Part shown: in pieces, positions 25,509 through 34,880 of the stretch
How positions within the stretch are numbered: position 1 is the stretch's first letter
How the letters are laid out: each line of letters starts with the position of its first letter
DNA from: Flavobacteriales bacterium
GTDB lineage: Bacteria > Bacteroidota > Bacteroidia > Flavobacteriales_F > PHOS-HE28
Reading direction: 5' to 3'
NCBI GenBank assembly: GCA_016715995.1
Contig: JADJXF010000009.1
Location: 372,001-436,000, forward strand
Length of the DNA: 64,000 nt
Program-made: the position numbers and the translations under genes
Notes under the pieces: model-generated
Database searches by the model: none
Told to the model about the DNA's origin: nothing
Seen by the model: only the letters and a program-made list of their open reading frames with translations

Positions 25509-27131
25509 TCACCCCAGGAACGGATACCTGTGATCCGTTGGCGGCACGAAGGTCTCCTTGATGGTCCTTGGGCTCACCCAGCGGATGAGGTTGAGGTAGC
25601 TGCCGGCCTTGTCGTTGGTGCCGCTGCCGCGCGCGCCGCCGAAGGGCTGCTGGCCCACCACCGCGCCAGTGGGCTTGTCGTTGATGTAGAAGTTGCCCGC
25701 CGCGTGCCGCAGGACGCGTTGTGCCTCAGTGATGCCCTCTCGGTCGTTGCTGATCACGGCGCCGGTTAGCGCGTATTCACCGGTGCTGTCCACCAGCTTC
25801 AGCGTCTCCCCCCACTTGTTCTCCGGGTACACGTACACGGTGAGCACCGGCCCGAAGATCTCTTCGCACATGGTGGTGCTCTTTGGGTCTTTCGTCACCG
25901 CCACCGTGGGTTCCACGAAATAGCCGATCTGCTTATCACCCTTGCCACCTGCGATGATCTGGATGTTCTTCTTGTCCTGCTTCAGTCCGCCGATGTAGCC
26001 CATGATCTTATCGAAGGCCTTCTCGTCAATCACCGCGCCGATGAAGTTCGAGAAGTCGCGCGGGTCGCCCATCTTCATGTCCGCGAGGTCTGCCAGGAGT
26101 TCCTTCTTTACATCGGGCCAGAGATTGGCGGGGATGTATGCGCGGCTGGCAGCGCTGCACTTCTGACCTTGGAACTCGAAGGCGCCGCGTGATAGCGCGG
26201 TGGCCACCACCTTGGCATCAGCACTGGGGTGCGCGATCACGAAGTCCTTGCCGCCGGTCTCGCCCACGATGCGCGGGTAGCTGCGGTAATGCGGCAAGTT
26301 GTTGCCGATGGTCTGCCAGATGTGGCGGAACACCTTGGTGCTACCAGTGAAGTGGATGCCGGCGAAGTCCTTGTGCTTGAAGATGATCTCACCCGCCGTC
26401 GCGCCATCCACATGGATGAGGTTGATGACGCCCGCGGGCAGTCCCGCCGCCATGAACACCTCCATGAGCACCTGAGCGCTGTAGCACTGGGTGTCGGCGC
26501 ATTTCCATACCACGGTGTTGCCCATGAGGGCGCAGCTGCTGGGCAGGTTGCCAGCGATGGCCGTGAAGTTGAAGGGCGTGAGGGCGAAGACGAAGCCCTC
26601 GAGCGCGCGATACTCCAGCCGGTTCCATACGCCAGGGGAGGAGATGGGCTGCTCGCGGTAGATCTGTTCGGCGTACGCCACATTGAAGCGCAGAAAGTCG
26701 ATGAGTTCGCACGCGCTGTCGATTTCGGCCTGATAGGCGTTCTTGCCCTGGCCCAGCATAGTGGCCGCATTGATGGCCGCTCGGTAAGGGCCTGCGATGA
26801 GGTCCGCGGCCTTGAGGAAAATCGCCGCGCGCTCCTCGAAGGGCAAGTTCTCCCATTCCTTTTTGGCCTTCAGCGCGGCGTCGATGGCGGCCCGCACGTG
26901 CTTGGCCTCACCGAAATGCGCATTCCCCAAGTGATGCGCATGCTTGTGCGGCGGGCTCATCTTGCGCAGGTCCTTGGTCTCGATGGCATGACCTGCGATC
27001 CACATCGGCGCATCGATGCGGGCGCGGAGGCGGCGGTCCATCTCGGCCTGCAGCGCGGTGCGCTCCGGGGTGTTCGGGGAGTAGGATAGGATGGGCTCGT
27101 TCTTCGGCAGGGGAACGTCGTACTGGCTCAT
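25509..27131 (-). CDS. pruA: 1-pyrroline-5-carboxylate (glutamate-semialdehyde) dehydrogenase (540 aa)
   Basis: Oxidises glutamate 5-semialdehyde to glutamate with NAD+ in proline catabolism. The aldehyde dehydrogenase core shows FTGSTKVF, the general-base E291 (GETGGKDF) and the catalytic C325 (QGQKCSAASR). The N-terminal KNEPILSYSPNTPER block and the total length match the Bacteroidota family. The start is MSQYDVPLPK at 27131; a longer frame exists but passes through the promoter. No proline dehydrogenase gene is in the window. Confidence 0.96.
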   Translation of the reverse strand: MSQYDVPLPKNEPILSYSPNTPERTALQAEMDRRLRARIDAPMWIAGHAIETKDLRKMSPPHKHAHHLGNAHFGEAKHVRAAIDAALKAKKEWENLPFEERAAIFLKAADLIAGPYRAAINAATMLGQGKNAYQAEIDSACELIDFLRFNVAYAEQIYREQPISSPGVWNRLEYRALEGFVFALTPFNFTAIAGNLPSSCALMGNTVVWKCADTQCYSAQVLMEVFMAAGLPAGVINLIHVDGATAGEIIFKHKDFAGIHFTGSTKVFRHIWQTIGNNLPHYRSYPRIVGETGGKDFVIAHPSADAKVVATALSRGAFEFQGQKCSAASRAYIPANLWPDVKKELLADLADMKMGDPRDFSNFIGAVIDEKAFDKIMGYIGGLKQDKKNIQIIAGGKGDKQIGYFVEPTVAVTKDPKSTTMCEEIFGPVLTVYVYPENKWGETLKLVDSTGEYALTGAVISNDREGITEAQRVLRHAAGNFYINDKPTGAVVGQQPFGGARGSGTNDKAGSYLNLIRWVSPRTIKETFVPPTDHRYPFLG

Positions 27132-27153
27132 GCTGGATTGCTGTGTACAGCGG

Positions 27154-27161
27154 CGAAGATA
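27154..27161 (-). promoter_or_regulatory. -7 element of pruA (TATCTTCG)
   Basis: Reads TATCTTCG on the minus strand, 22 bases before the pruA ATG. The remaining sequence to 27318 (about 160 bases) contains no convincing gene. Confidence 0.5.
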
Positions 27162-27318
27162 CCGGCACCGGGCAGAGCGCTGCTGAAGGGTACCCACGCG
27201 ATCTTCGCCCACATGGTGTTCCCCCTCATGCTCATCATCCTGCTGCTGGTCCTATCAGGGCTGGGCAGTTGGGTGCGGATGGGCTCGCCAAAAGGCCTGT
27301 TCTTCGCTTCTGAGCCGG

Positions 27319-27954
27319 CTATTCCTCGATGTCGTACCGGTGCACGGGATCCAGCTCGCTGCCCGGATTCATCTCCATCACCGGCTTGATCACGCCATCG
27401 CTCAGGCGATAGACCCAGCCATGCAGGTGGGGGCCGCCGCGGTTCTTCCACGACTTCTGGATGATGGTGGTCTTGCTTAGGTCCATGACCTGCTCCATCA
27501 CGTTCAGCTCCACCATGCGGTCCTGCCGCTGCTGCTCCGTGGGCATGGCGTCCACCTCTTCCTTGTGGAGGCGGTACACATCCTTGATGTTGCGTAGCCA
27601 AGTGTCGAGTATGCCGAAGGACCGGTTGGTGAGTGCAGCGGCCACTCCGCCGCAACCATAGTGCCCGCACACGATTACATGCTTCACCTTGAGCACCTCA
27701 ACGGCGTACTGCAGCACGCTCAGCAGGTTCACGTCGATGTTCACCACCATGTTGGCGATGTTGCGGTGAACGAAGATCTGCCCAGGCAGCGTGCCCGTGA
27801 TCTCGTTGGCCGGCACACGGCTGTCGCTGCAGCCTATCCAGAGGAATTCAGGCTGTTGCACATTGGTGAGGCGCTTGAAGAAATCCGGGTCGCGCTCGGT
27901 CATGCTCTCCGCCCAGACCTTATTGTTCATCAGCAGTTGCTCGTAGGAATCCAT
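27319..27954 (-). CDS. Beta-class carbonic anhydrase (211 aa)
   Basis: Interconverts CO2 and bicarbonate in the cytoplasm. Zinc ligands are C42, H98 and C101, with the D44/R46 dyad in CSDSR and the CGHYGCGG motif. Length and the PEFLWIGCSDSRVPANEI block are typical. It lies 53 bases downstream of the SulP transporter gene on the same strand, a pairing known from other bacteria where the transporter carries bicarbonate. Confidence 0.95.
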   Translation of the reverse strand: MDSYEQLLMNNKVWAESMTERDPDFFKRLTNVQQPEFLWIGCSDSRVPANEITGTLPGQIFVHRNIANMVVNIDVNLLSVLQYAVEVLKVKHVIVCGHYGCGGVAAALTNRSFGILDTWLRNIKDVYRLHKEEVDAMPTEQQRQDRMVELNVMEQVMDLSKTTIIQKSWKNRGGPHLHGWVYRLSDGVIKPVMEMNPGSELDPVHRYDIEE

Positions 27955-28007
27955 GGGTTTATTTGGTGTCGATTGTTTGGAAAGTTCGTTGATGCAACGG
28001 GTGCGCG

Positions 28008-29597
28008 TTACGTTTTGGAGCGGCCGGCCCGCGCGAAATCGCGCACGGCTTGCAGTAGTTCACGCTGCCGCGGTGTGTTCTCTCTGTTCTTCTCGAAGCC
28101 GATGAGGTCCACGATTACGCCGCGCTCACCGCTCGCCTCCACGAAGTCGTCGATGATCTCACGTACATCGGGGTCGAGGTTGATGGTGCGGCTCGCATCG
28201 ATGACGATGCGCGTGCCATTGGGCAGCTGGCTCAGGGTGCGCTTTATGCCCGCCTTGTTCAGGAAGGTGACGTCCTCGCTCAGCGTGATGTACACGGGCA
28301 TGCCGGGCTTGTATTTGAGCGGGTCGAAATGGAAAGGCACGGTGAAGTTCTTCCAAAGGATATGGATGAAGGCCACGGCCAGTCCAAGGGCCACGCCGCG
28401 GAGTAGGTCGTTGGTGATGGCCATGAAGCCAACGGTTACGACGAAGGGGATGAACTGCGCAAGGCCGTTACCCCACATGACCTTGAACAGCGAAGGCTTT
28501 GCGAGTTTGTAGCCCACCAGTAGCAGGATGGCGGCGAGGCTCGCCAAAGGAACCATGCGCAGCAGACCCGCTATCGCAAAGACCGAGATCAATAACCAGC
28601 ATCCATGGAGCATGGCGCTGAGCTTGGTCTGTCCACCGCTCTGGATGTTGGCCGAGCTGCGCACGATCACCTGCGTGAGGGGCAGGCCACCGAGCAGCCC
28701 GCTTAGGATGTTGCCCGCGCCTTGGGCATACAACTCCCGATTCGCAGGGGTGATGCGCTTCTGCGGATCCATCTTGTCCGTAGCCTCCACGCACAGCAGC
28801 GTCTCAATGCTGGCGACGATGGCGATGGTGAAGGCAACGCGCCAGAAGGCCCCATCGCCGAGGGCAGTGAAGGAGGGCAGTGCGTAGGAGCCAGTGTCCA
28901 TCAGGTCAGGAAGCGGCACGTAATGCCCAACGCCGATGGCCAGCGACGGGATGCCGTCGAAGCCCATGGCCATGACGATGCCCAGCACCACGGCGAGCAA
29001 GGGGCCCGGCACGTAGCGCAACCAATTGTTGCGCTGGATAACGGGGCGCTCCCATAATAGCATGAGCGCGAGGCAGCACAGGGTGATGATCACCGCGCCC
29101 AGATGCGGTTCCTGCAAGGCGTAGTAGATCTCCTGAAAGGTGTTGAGCTTGTCCGGCTGGTCGAAGCTCTCATCGCCCATGGGATCCTTGTCGTCGCCCA
29201 CGGCATGGGGAATCTGCTTGAGGATGATGATGATGCCGATGCCGGCGAGCATGCCTTTGATGACGGAGCTCGGGAAATAGTATGCGATGATGCCGGCGCG
29301 CGCCACACCCAGCAGGATCTGCACCACGCCGGCCACCACCACCGCGGCCAGCAGCAGCTCGAAGCTGCCGAGCTCGGCGATGCCCATGGCCACAATGGCC
29401 GTGAGGCCAGCCGCCGGTCCGCTCACGCCCAAGGGCGATCCGCTGAACGCGCCTACAATGATGCCGCCAACCACACCCGCGATGAGGCCCGATACCGGTG
29501 GCGCTCCTGAGGCCACAGCGATGCCGAGGCACAAGGGCAACGCGACGAGGAAGACGACGATGGAGGCCGGAAGGTCCTGCTTCAGTTTAGTGAACAT
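28008..29597 (-). CDS. SulP-family anion transporter with STAS domain, probable bicarbonate carrier (529 aa)
   Basis: About a dozen membrane helices start at LPASIVVFLVALPLCLGIAV; the SulP hallmarks GGIIVGAFSGSPLGVSGPAAG and GLLGGLPLTQVIVRSSANI are intact. The C-terminal ~100 residues form a cytoplasmic STAS domain (VTFLNKAGIKRTLSQLPNG ... IVIDASRTINLD). Substrates in the family include sulfate, bicarbonate and others. The adjacent carbonic anhydrase and the absence of sulfate genes favour bicarbonate, by inference. The ATG at 29597 starts just before the first helix. Confidence 0.92.
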   Translation of the reverse strand: MFTKLKQDLPASIVVFLVALPLCLGIAVASGAPPVSGLIAGVVGGIIVGAFSGSPLGVSGPAAGLTAIVAMGIAELGSFELLLAAVVVAGVVQILLGVARAGIIAYYFPSSVIKGMLAGIGIIIILKQIPHAVGDDKDPMGDESFDQPDKLNTFQEIYYALQEPHLGAVIITLCCLALMLLWERPVIQRNNWLRYVPGPLLAVVLGIVMAMGFDGIPSLAIGVGHYVPLPDLMDTGSYALPSFTALGDGAFWRVAFTIAIVASIETLLCVEATDKMDPQKRITPANRELYAQGAGNILSGLLGGLPLTQVIVRSSANIQSGGQTKLSAMLHGCWLLISVFAIAGLLRMVPLASLAAILLLVGYKLAKPSLFKVMWGNGLAQFIPFVVTVGFMAITNDLLRGVALGLAVAFIHILWKNFTVPFHFDPLKYKPGMPVYITLSEDVTFLNKAGIKRTLSQLPNGTRIVIDASRTINLDPDVREIIDDFVEASGERGVIVDLIGFEKNRENTPRQRELLQAVRDFARAGRSKT

Positions 29598-29673
29598 GAA
29601 CGGAGATTGAGGAATTGCTGACGAACGACGCGCTCGGAAACAAGCGCTACTTGGCCTTTCGAGCCGGAGATGG

Positions 29674-29994
29674 TCAGCAGACCTTCGGGGGCGGCACGGC
29701 CACTTGGCGATGCAAGTCCTCCGGCGCCTCATCATCGGAAGGCGTGGGGAGCAGGTGCCGGTTGGCACAAGTGGGTGTCAGCAGCTCGGCTCCCAGGTCG
29801 CGGAACGCGATGGCGTGCTTCACCACTTCTTCCTCCATCACCGGCGGTGCCTGGAATCCTTCCTCCATCCAGGCGATGCTGCACATCACGCCCATGGATT
29901 GCGGCGTCACCAGCAACAGGCCACCGAGAATGAAGGCCAAGGCCACTGAAAGCACGCTCGCGCGTTGGGTAGGATGGAATCCGCTGGCGCTCAT
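29674..29994 (-). CDS. Hypothetical small membrane-anchored protein (106 aa)
   Basis: One hydrophobic segment at about 14-37 (LSVALAFILGGLLLVTPQ) is followed by a soluble Pro/Glu-rich tail with three cysteines. I do not recognise a family. A TACTTTG sequence lies 8 bases before the ATG, resembling the close-spaced -7 elements elsewhere in the window, which supports expression. It lies between apaG and the SulP gene on the same strand. Confidence 0.6.
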   Translation of the reverse strand: MSASGFHPTQRASVLSVALAFILGGLLLVTPQSMGVMCSIAWMEEGFQAPPVMEEEVVKHAIAFRDLGAELLTPTCANRHLLPTPSDDEAPEDLHRQVAVPPPKVC

Positions 29995-30065
29995 CGGCGG
30001 GCCAAAGTAATGTAGGGTGGAATTAAGCGTCTGCGGTTCGCAACACTTAACAACGACAGGACGCT

Positions 30066-30452
30066 TCAGTTCGCGGCGTGGGCGAATGACAGGTGCATCT
30101 CGGGGATCTCCACCCTGAATTCACTCGCATCGCTCAGGCGACGCATCAGGTAGGTGCCGTCCATCCGGCCGAATCCGCTCCGCAGGTCGCAGGCGCTGCT
30201 GTAGCTGAAGTCCTCGCCTGGCCTCAACTCGGGCGTTTCCCCCACAACGCCCGGGCCCTCCACCTCGCGTCTTCCGGCGAGGCTGTCGCGGATGATCCAG
30301 TGGCGGCGAAGCAATTGAACCGCCTCAGGTCCTCGGTTGCTGATCGTGATGCGGTAGCTGAAAATGAAGCGCGCGGCCTTTGGATCGCTGTGAGGCTCCT
30401 CGTACTGCGCTCGCGCCGTCACCCGTATGCCGCGCGTCACCACCGTTCCCAT
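30066..30452 (-). CDS. apaG: ApaG domain protein (128 aa)
   Basis: A small fibronectin-like beta-sandwich protein; the family motifs are FSYRITISNRGPEAVQLLRR, the glycine-rich VEGPGVVGETPELRPG and FSYSSACDLRSGFGRMDGTY. In enterobacteria apaG is linked to Ap4A hydrolase and cobalt resistance, but the molecular function is unknown. The full length is present. It stands alone between two unrelated genes. Confidence 0.94.
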   Translation of the reverse strand: MGTVVTRGIRVTARAQYEEPHSDPKAARFIFSYRITISNRGPEAVQLLRRHWIIRDSLAGRREVEGPGVVGETPELRPGEDFSYSSACDLRSGFGRMDGTYLMRRLSDASEFRVEIPEMHLSFAHAAN

Positions 30453-30616
30453 GGGACAAGATTAACGCCTCGCATGAACCGATCGTTCCAATCCGCCGGC
30501 GTCGTTCGTCTCATCGCCTGTTGCGCCCTTCACATCGCGGTTGTGTACAAGTTGGTCGGATCGTCCCATGCCCGAATGCTCTCATGGCCTAGCATCGCGT
30601 GCCCAAGATTCCGTGC

Positions 30617-31648
30617 ATGCGCCTCGCCATCATTCTCTTCCTTCTGACTGCGGCAGCCGTCCGCGCCCAATACAACGGACCGGAGAGCGTGGAGTATGAC
30701 CCGGTGGGCGACCGCTACTTCGTGAGCAACACCACGGGGTCGGTGATCAAGGTGCGCAGCCAGAGCGGAACGGTCAGTGATTTCGTGGCAGTAAGCCCTG
30801 CGCCTTACGGTTTGGAGATCATGGGCGATGTCTTATTCGCATGCAGCGGCGGCAGCGTGAAGGGATACAGCCTCAACGATGCGAGCCTTGTCTTCAACCG
30901 CAGTCTCGGCGGCACCTTCCTCAATGGCATCGCCACCGACGGCACCTACCTGTACGTGACGGATTTCAGCGCCACGCGCATCTACAAAGTGGATGTGGCC
31001 GGTAACAGCCACACCACCCTCGTAGCCAATACTTCCGGCACGCCGAACGGCATCGTTCATGTGCCCGGCACCGATCTGCTGCTGGTGGCCTTCTGGGGAA
31101 GTAACGCGGCCGTAAAGGCCTACGATCGCAACTCGGGCGCCAACCTCGGCAGTGTGAGTACTACGCTCACTAACATCGATGGCATCACCATCGATTGCCT
31201 CGGCCGTGTGCTCCTGGCCAGTTGGTCGCCGGACCGCATCACCGCCTTCGAGTGGGGCATCATCTCGCCCACCTTCACCGACCTGTTGGTACCGGGTCTC
31301 AACAACCCCGCCGATATCGATTTCGATTTCGTGAACGACCGGATCTGCATACCCAACAGCGGCAGCAACACCGTCACGCTCTTCGACATCTCCTGCAACA
31401 CGGGCGTGACCGAGGCGCCGGTGGTGGAACTGTTGCGCGCCATCCCCAACCCCACGGCGGGTGTGGTACGGATTGAACCACCCTTGTCACGGGACGAGGC
31501 GTACATCCTGCTCGATGGGCGCGGACTGCTCGTGGGCGGTGGGACCATCCGCTGTGGCGCGTTGCTCGATATCGGGCGGCTCCCCAGCGGGGCGTACACC
31601 ATCGAGTTCACCCGCACCGGCCAGCGCCTGCGCGTGGTGAAGGAGTGA
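30617..31648 (+). CDS. T9SS-secreted NHL/SMP-30-like beta-propeller protein (343 aa)
   Basis: A signal peptide (MRLAIILFLLTAAAVRA) leads into repeated propeller blades: YDPVGDRYFVSNTTGSVIK, NGIATDGTYLYVTDFSATRI, IDGITIDCLGRVLLASWS, DIDFDFVNDRICIPNSGS. The last ~70 residues are a T9SS sorting domain (LRAIPNPTAGVVRIEPP ... LPSGAYTIEF). It is therefore an extracellular propeller of unknown ligand. The ATG at 30617 begins the signal peptide; a GTG 18 bases upstream is less likely. Confidence 0.88.
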   Translation: MRLAIILFLLTAAAVRAQYNGPESVEYDPVGDRYFVSNTTGSVIKVRSQSGTVSDFVAVSPAPYGLEIMGDVLFACSGGSVKGYSLNDASLVFNRSLGGTFLNGIATDGTYLYVTDFSATRIYKVDVAGNSHTTLVANTSGTPNGIVHVPGTDLLLVAFWGSNAAVKAYDRNSGANLGSVSTTLTNIDGITIDCLGRVLLASWSPDRITAFEWGIISPTFTDLLVPGLNNPADIDFDFVNDRICIPNSGSNTVTLFDISCNTGVTEAPVVELLRAIPNPTAGVVRIEPPLSRDEAYILLDGRGLLVGGGTIRCGALLDIGRLPSGAYTIEFTRTGQRLRVVKE

Positions 31649-31684
31649 TGTTGTTTCATTCAACCCGCTGGCCTTTCTCCGATC

Positions 31685-32080
31685 ATGACGCTTCAACTCT
31701 CCAGGATCGATACGCCCATCGCTACGGTGCAACGCATAGCCGAGGACATGACCGAGGTACGCCTGAAACCCGGCTGCACCCTCACCGTGCCGGGCATCGC
31801 TGGCATCCTCGCCGCACGCCAGGAGGTGGCTGTCGGCGTGCCACAACGCGTTCTCTTCGTTTTTCCGGAGGAGGAGGTGGACTTCGATATGAGTATGATC
31901 ACCAAGGACCATTACGCCACCGTGCCGGCAGGAGAGTTCACGCGTGCTGTGGCATGGGCCATGGGCAATCCGCACAACGAGCGCTTCTGCCAGCTCTACT
32001 TCGCATACTTCCCCAGCCCTATGCCCAGCGCCATCTTCCTCACGGAAGAGGAGGCACGGACATGGCTGGACGGGCAGTGA
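31685..32080 (+). CDS. Conserved hypothetical protein, possibly SpoIIAA/STAS-like fold (131 aa)
   Basis: A soluble protein with alternating strands and helices (AEDMTEVRLKPGCTLTVPGI; VAVGVPQRVLFVFPEEEVDF; NERFCQLYFAYFPSPMPSAIF; EEEARTWLDGQ). The C-terminal YFAYFPSPMPSAIF-type strand and the ARTWL ending resemble SpoIIAA-like proteins common in Bacteroidota, which is a tentative match. If right, it could be a target of a SpoIIE-type phosphatase such as the one at 23038-24477, but no linkage supports that. It follows the propeller gene by 36 bases. Confidence 0.7.
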   Translation: MTLQLSRIDTPIATVQRIAEDMTEVRLKPGCTLTVPGIAGILAARQEVAVGVPQRVLFVFPEEEVDFDMSMITKDHYATVPAGEFTRAVAWAMGNPHNERFCQLYFAYFPSPMPSAIFLTEEEARTWLDGQ

Positions 32081-32122
32081 TGGGTCACTGTCGCACTGCA
32101 CCAAGCCGAAACAACGTGACAG

Positions 32123-33460
32123 CTAGCGCTGGCTGTTCACCCACCGCACGCCCACCAGTCGGTCGCACCGCTGCATGCGATCGCTGAAATAGAGGAGCAC
32201 GAGGTAGTCGTTCTCGGTCTGGAAGTGGCTGCCCTCGATGGCGGTGATGTCGGGAGCGCGCTCGCCGCGCGGTAGGGCGACGAAGCTGAAGTCGTAGAAG
32301 CCCTGCTTGAGGAGTAGGGTGGCGGTGTAGGCGGTATCCGCCGCGCTGTACGTCATGAGGAACTCGGGCCGGCATTGGTAATCCGAGAGCTGGCCGTACA
32401 CATAAACATCCTTCGCAAGCGGGGCTTCCAACGGCATGGTGAAATGCACGTTGACGTAATCGGCGCCTAAGGGGTCGCCGTTCACCTGGTCGTTGCGCAC
32501 GAGGTAGCGACCGTTGAGGTCCTGCTGGCTGTTGTAGCGGCGGATGGTGCGCCGCGACTCAGGCAGGATGTAGGCTTCGTAAACGCGCTCACCGATGCCG
32601 GGCGCGATGCGGGCGATGCGCTGGGCGGCGTAGCGCAGGTTCTTCAGGTCGAAGTTGCGGTATTCGTTCCCGCCCATGAAGAGGCCCTGCTCAGGGAAAT
32701 CGTACACCAGCTCCGGTCCGCGCACGAAGCGGGGCCGCGCGCCGGTGCGGGCATCATCCCACCGGAAGTTCTGCAGCAGGGTCACGTGCAGGTCGCCGAA
32801 GGGATCCTGCACGGGCAGGGTGTTGGTGTTCACCGTAAAGTCGAGCTGCTGGGCCACGTCGCGCAGGTCCACCTGGCGGGTGGCCATCACGCGCGCATCG
32901 ATGGTGGCGCGCGGCTCGAAGACGAGCATGCGGCGGGTGAGCACCAGGTCCTCCTCGTCGCCGCCGCGATAAACCTTGATGAGGTAGTTGCCGCTGCGCA
33001 TGGGCCGCATGTCGCTGTTGGGCAACACCAGCTCATAATGGATGAAGGGCTGCAACGTGTTGTAGCTGGTTCGCCCGGCGGGCAGGTAGGCGTTGGTGGC
33101 TCCTTCCAGGAATTGGCCGGGCAGCAGGTCGCTGGGCACCCAATCGTGGTCGCAATGCACCAGGGTGTAGGAGAGATTCTCCACGTAAGGCTGCAGATCG
33201 TCGAAGCGCAGCACCACCTGTTCCGTTGAACCCAGTTCGATCACAGGTGCGGCCAGTTCGAAGCCGGACTTGAAGAGTTGCACGGTGCGCACTGTAGGGG
33301 AGTAGGTGCGGTCCTCGGCCACAGGTTGATCAATTGGCCAGTGCGCCCATGCCACTGCTGGGACCATGACCAGGATGAGAAGGGCACCGAGGTGATGCGC
33401 ACGCCGCGGGCCAATCGTTCGGAAAGCCGCGCCAGTCATGGGTTTCTGTGTGAATTGCAT
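32123..33460 (-). CDS. Type IX secretion system plug protein, DUF5103 (445 aa)
   Basis: A signal peptide lies at about 24-40 (LGALLILVMVPAVAWA). The DUF5103 features are the N-terminal SFELA-type sandwich (VRTVQLFKSGFELAAPVIEL), LVHCDHDWVPSDLLPGQFLE, FEPRATIDARV and the C-terminal GQLSDYQCRPEFLMTY with GSHFQTENDYLVLLYF. In Flavobacterium johnsoniae the homologue is the Plug protein that seals the empty SprA translocon of T9SS. It diverges from nqrA with 56 bases between starts. An in-frame Met seven codons later is an alternative start. Confidence 0.88.
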   Translation of the reverse strand: MQFTQKPMTGAAFRTIGPRRAHHLGALLILVMVPAVAWAHWPIDQPVAEDRTYSPTVRTVQLFKSGFELAAPVIELGSTEQVVLRFDDLQPYVENLSYTLVHCDHDWVPSDLLPGQFLEGATNAYLPAGRTSYNTLQPFIHYELVLPNSDMRPMRSGNYLIKVYRGGDEEDLVLTRRMLVFEPRATIDARVMATRQVDLRDVAQQLDFTVNTNTLPVQDPFGDLHVTLLQNFRWDDARTGARPRFVRGPELVYDFPEQGLFMGGNEYRNFDLKNLRYAAQRIARIAPGIGERVYEAYILPESRRTIRRYNSQQDLNGRYLVRNDQVNGDPLGADYVNVHFTMPLEAPLAKDVYVYGQLSDYQCRPEFLMTYSAADTAYTATLLLKQGFYDFSFVALPRGERAPDITAIEGSHFQTENDYLVLLYFSDRMQRCDRLVGVRWVNSQR

Positions 33461-33484
33461 CTAGAGGCTCAGGTGCTACATTTG
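33455..33484 (+). promoter_or_regulatory. nqr operon promoter (TTG -33, TACATTTG -7)
   Basis: The -7 element TACATTTG at 33477-33484 is a perfect match, and TTG at 33455-33457 sits 19 bases upstream, the normal Bacteroidota spacing. Leader to the nqrA ATG is about 27 bases. Confidence 0.7.
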
Positions 33485-33516
33485 CCGCGCTCTTCCGGTA
33501 GGGAATCGCTGCAAAC

Positions 33517-34869
33517 ATGTCCAACATCGTCCGGATCCGCAAAGGACTTGATATCCGCCTGAAAGGCGAGGCTGAAAAGGTCCTGGTGCAATTGGATCCC
33601 GCGAAGGTCGTCGCGATCAAACCGACCGATTTCCATGGCTTGGTGCCCAAGGTGCTGGTGAAGCCCGGCGACCCGGTGCAGGCCGGTACCCCGTTGTTCG
33701 CGGACAAGTACAACGAGCGCGTGCTGTGGACCAGCCCTGTGAGCGGCGAGGTGGCCGACGTAGTGCGCGGTGAGAAGCGCAAAGTGCTGGAAGTGCGGAT
33801 CCTGGCCGACACCGAGACCCGTTACGTGGACATGGGCACTGGCGACCCAAGCACCATGAACCGCGAGACCATCGTCCAGAAGCTGCTCAAGAGCGGCGCC
33901 TGGCCGGTGATCAAGCAGCGCCCGTATGATATCGTGGCCAATCCGGCCACCGAGCCCAAGGCCATCTTCGTATCCGCGTTCGATTCTCATCCGCTGGCGC
34001 CCGATCTGGACCTGGTGGTGCGCAACCATGGTGCCGATTTCCAAACAGGCCTTGATGCGCTTGGGAAATTGACCAAGGGCAAGGTGCACTTGGGTGTGAG
34101 CGACCGCACCGCGGCTCGGGAGTTCCTGGATGCCCGGGGCGTGGTGCGCCACACCTTCAGCGGGCCGCACCCGGCAGGCAACGTGGGCGTGCAGATCCAC
34201 CACATCAGCCCTGTAAGCAAGGGTGAATTGGTCTGGACCGTAGGCGTGCAGGACGTGATGCTCATCGGACGGCTGTTCCGCCAGGGCCGGTTCGATGCCT
34301 CCCGCATCGTTGCCGTCACCGGCAGTAAGGCGAAGAACCCCAAGTACGTGCGCACCATCATCGGGGCACCGGTGCAGGCCATCGCAGGCAGCGTGGAGGA
34401 CCATGCGCGCGTGGTCAGCGGCAATTGCCTAACGGGCGATAATGTTGGAGCCGAGGGCTACCTGGGCTTCTACCACACGCAAGTGACGCTGCTGCCCGAA
34501 GGTGACCAGCCCAAGTTCTTCATCACCGAGGGCTGGGCATCGCCTGGCCTCAACATCTTCAGCGCCAACCGCAGCTTTCCCGCTTGGCTCATGCCCGGGA
34601 AGAAATTCGCGCCGGACACCAACCAGAATGGCGAACTGCGCGCCTTTGTGATGAGCGGGCAGTAAGAGCAGGTCTTCCCCTTCGATATCTACCCGGTGCA
34701 TCTGCTGAAGGCCATACTGGTGAACGACATCGAACAAATGGAGAAGCTGGGGCTTTATGAAGTGGCCCCGGAGGACTTCGCCTTGTGCGAGTTCGTGTGC
34801 ACTAGCAAGATCAACTCCCAGAGCATCGTGCGCGAAGGCCTTGATGCGTTGAAGAAGGAGACCACCTGA
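33517..34869 (+). CDS. nqrA: Na+-translocating NADH:quinone reductase subunit A, interrupted by one in-frame TAA
   Basis: NqrA is the peripheral cytoplasmic subunit of the sodium-pumping NADH dehydrogenase. The frame is open from 33517 to a TAA at 34663-34665 (codon 383) and continues in the same frame to a TGA at 34867-34869. The 450-codon total is the family length. The sequence around the stop reads MSGQ-stop-EQVFPFDIYP, where relatives have Tyr, so TAA replaces TAT or TAC. The downstream 67 residues (EKLGLYEVAPEDFALCEFVC) are fully conserved. Sequencing error, a recent nonsense mutation or readthrough are all possible. First gene of the operon. Confidence 0.92.
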
Positions 34870-34880
34870 GCAGAGCATCG

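Noticed and set aside
27138..27389. 83-codon plus-strand frame between pruA and carbonic anhydrase
   Set aside because: It overlaps the pruA promoter and the end of the carbonic anhydrase gene, and only its middle is hydrophobic by chance; no family.
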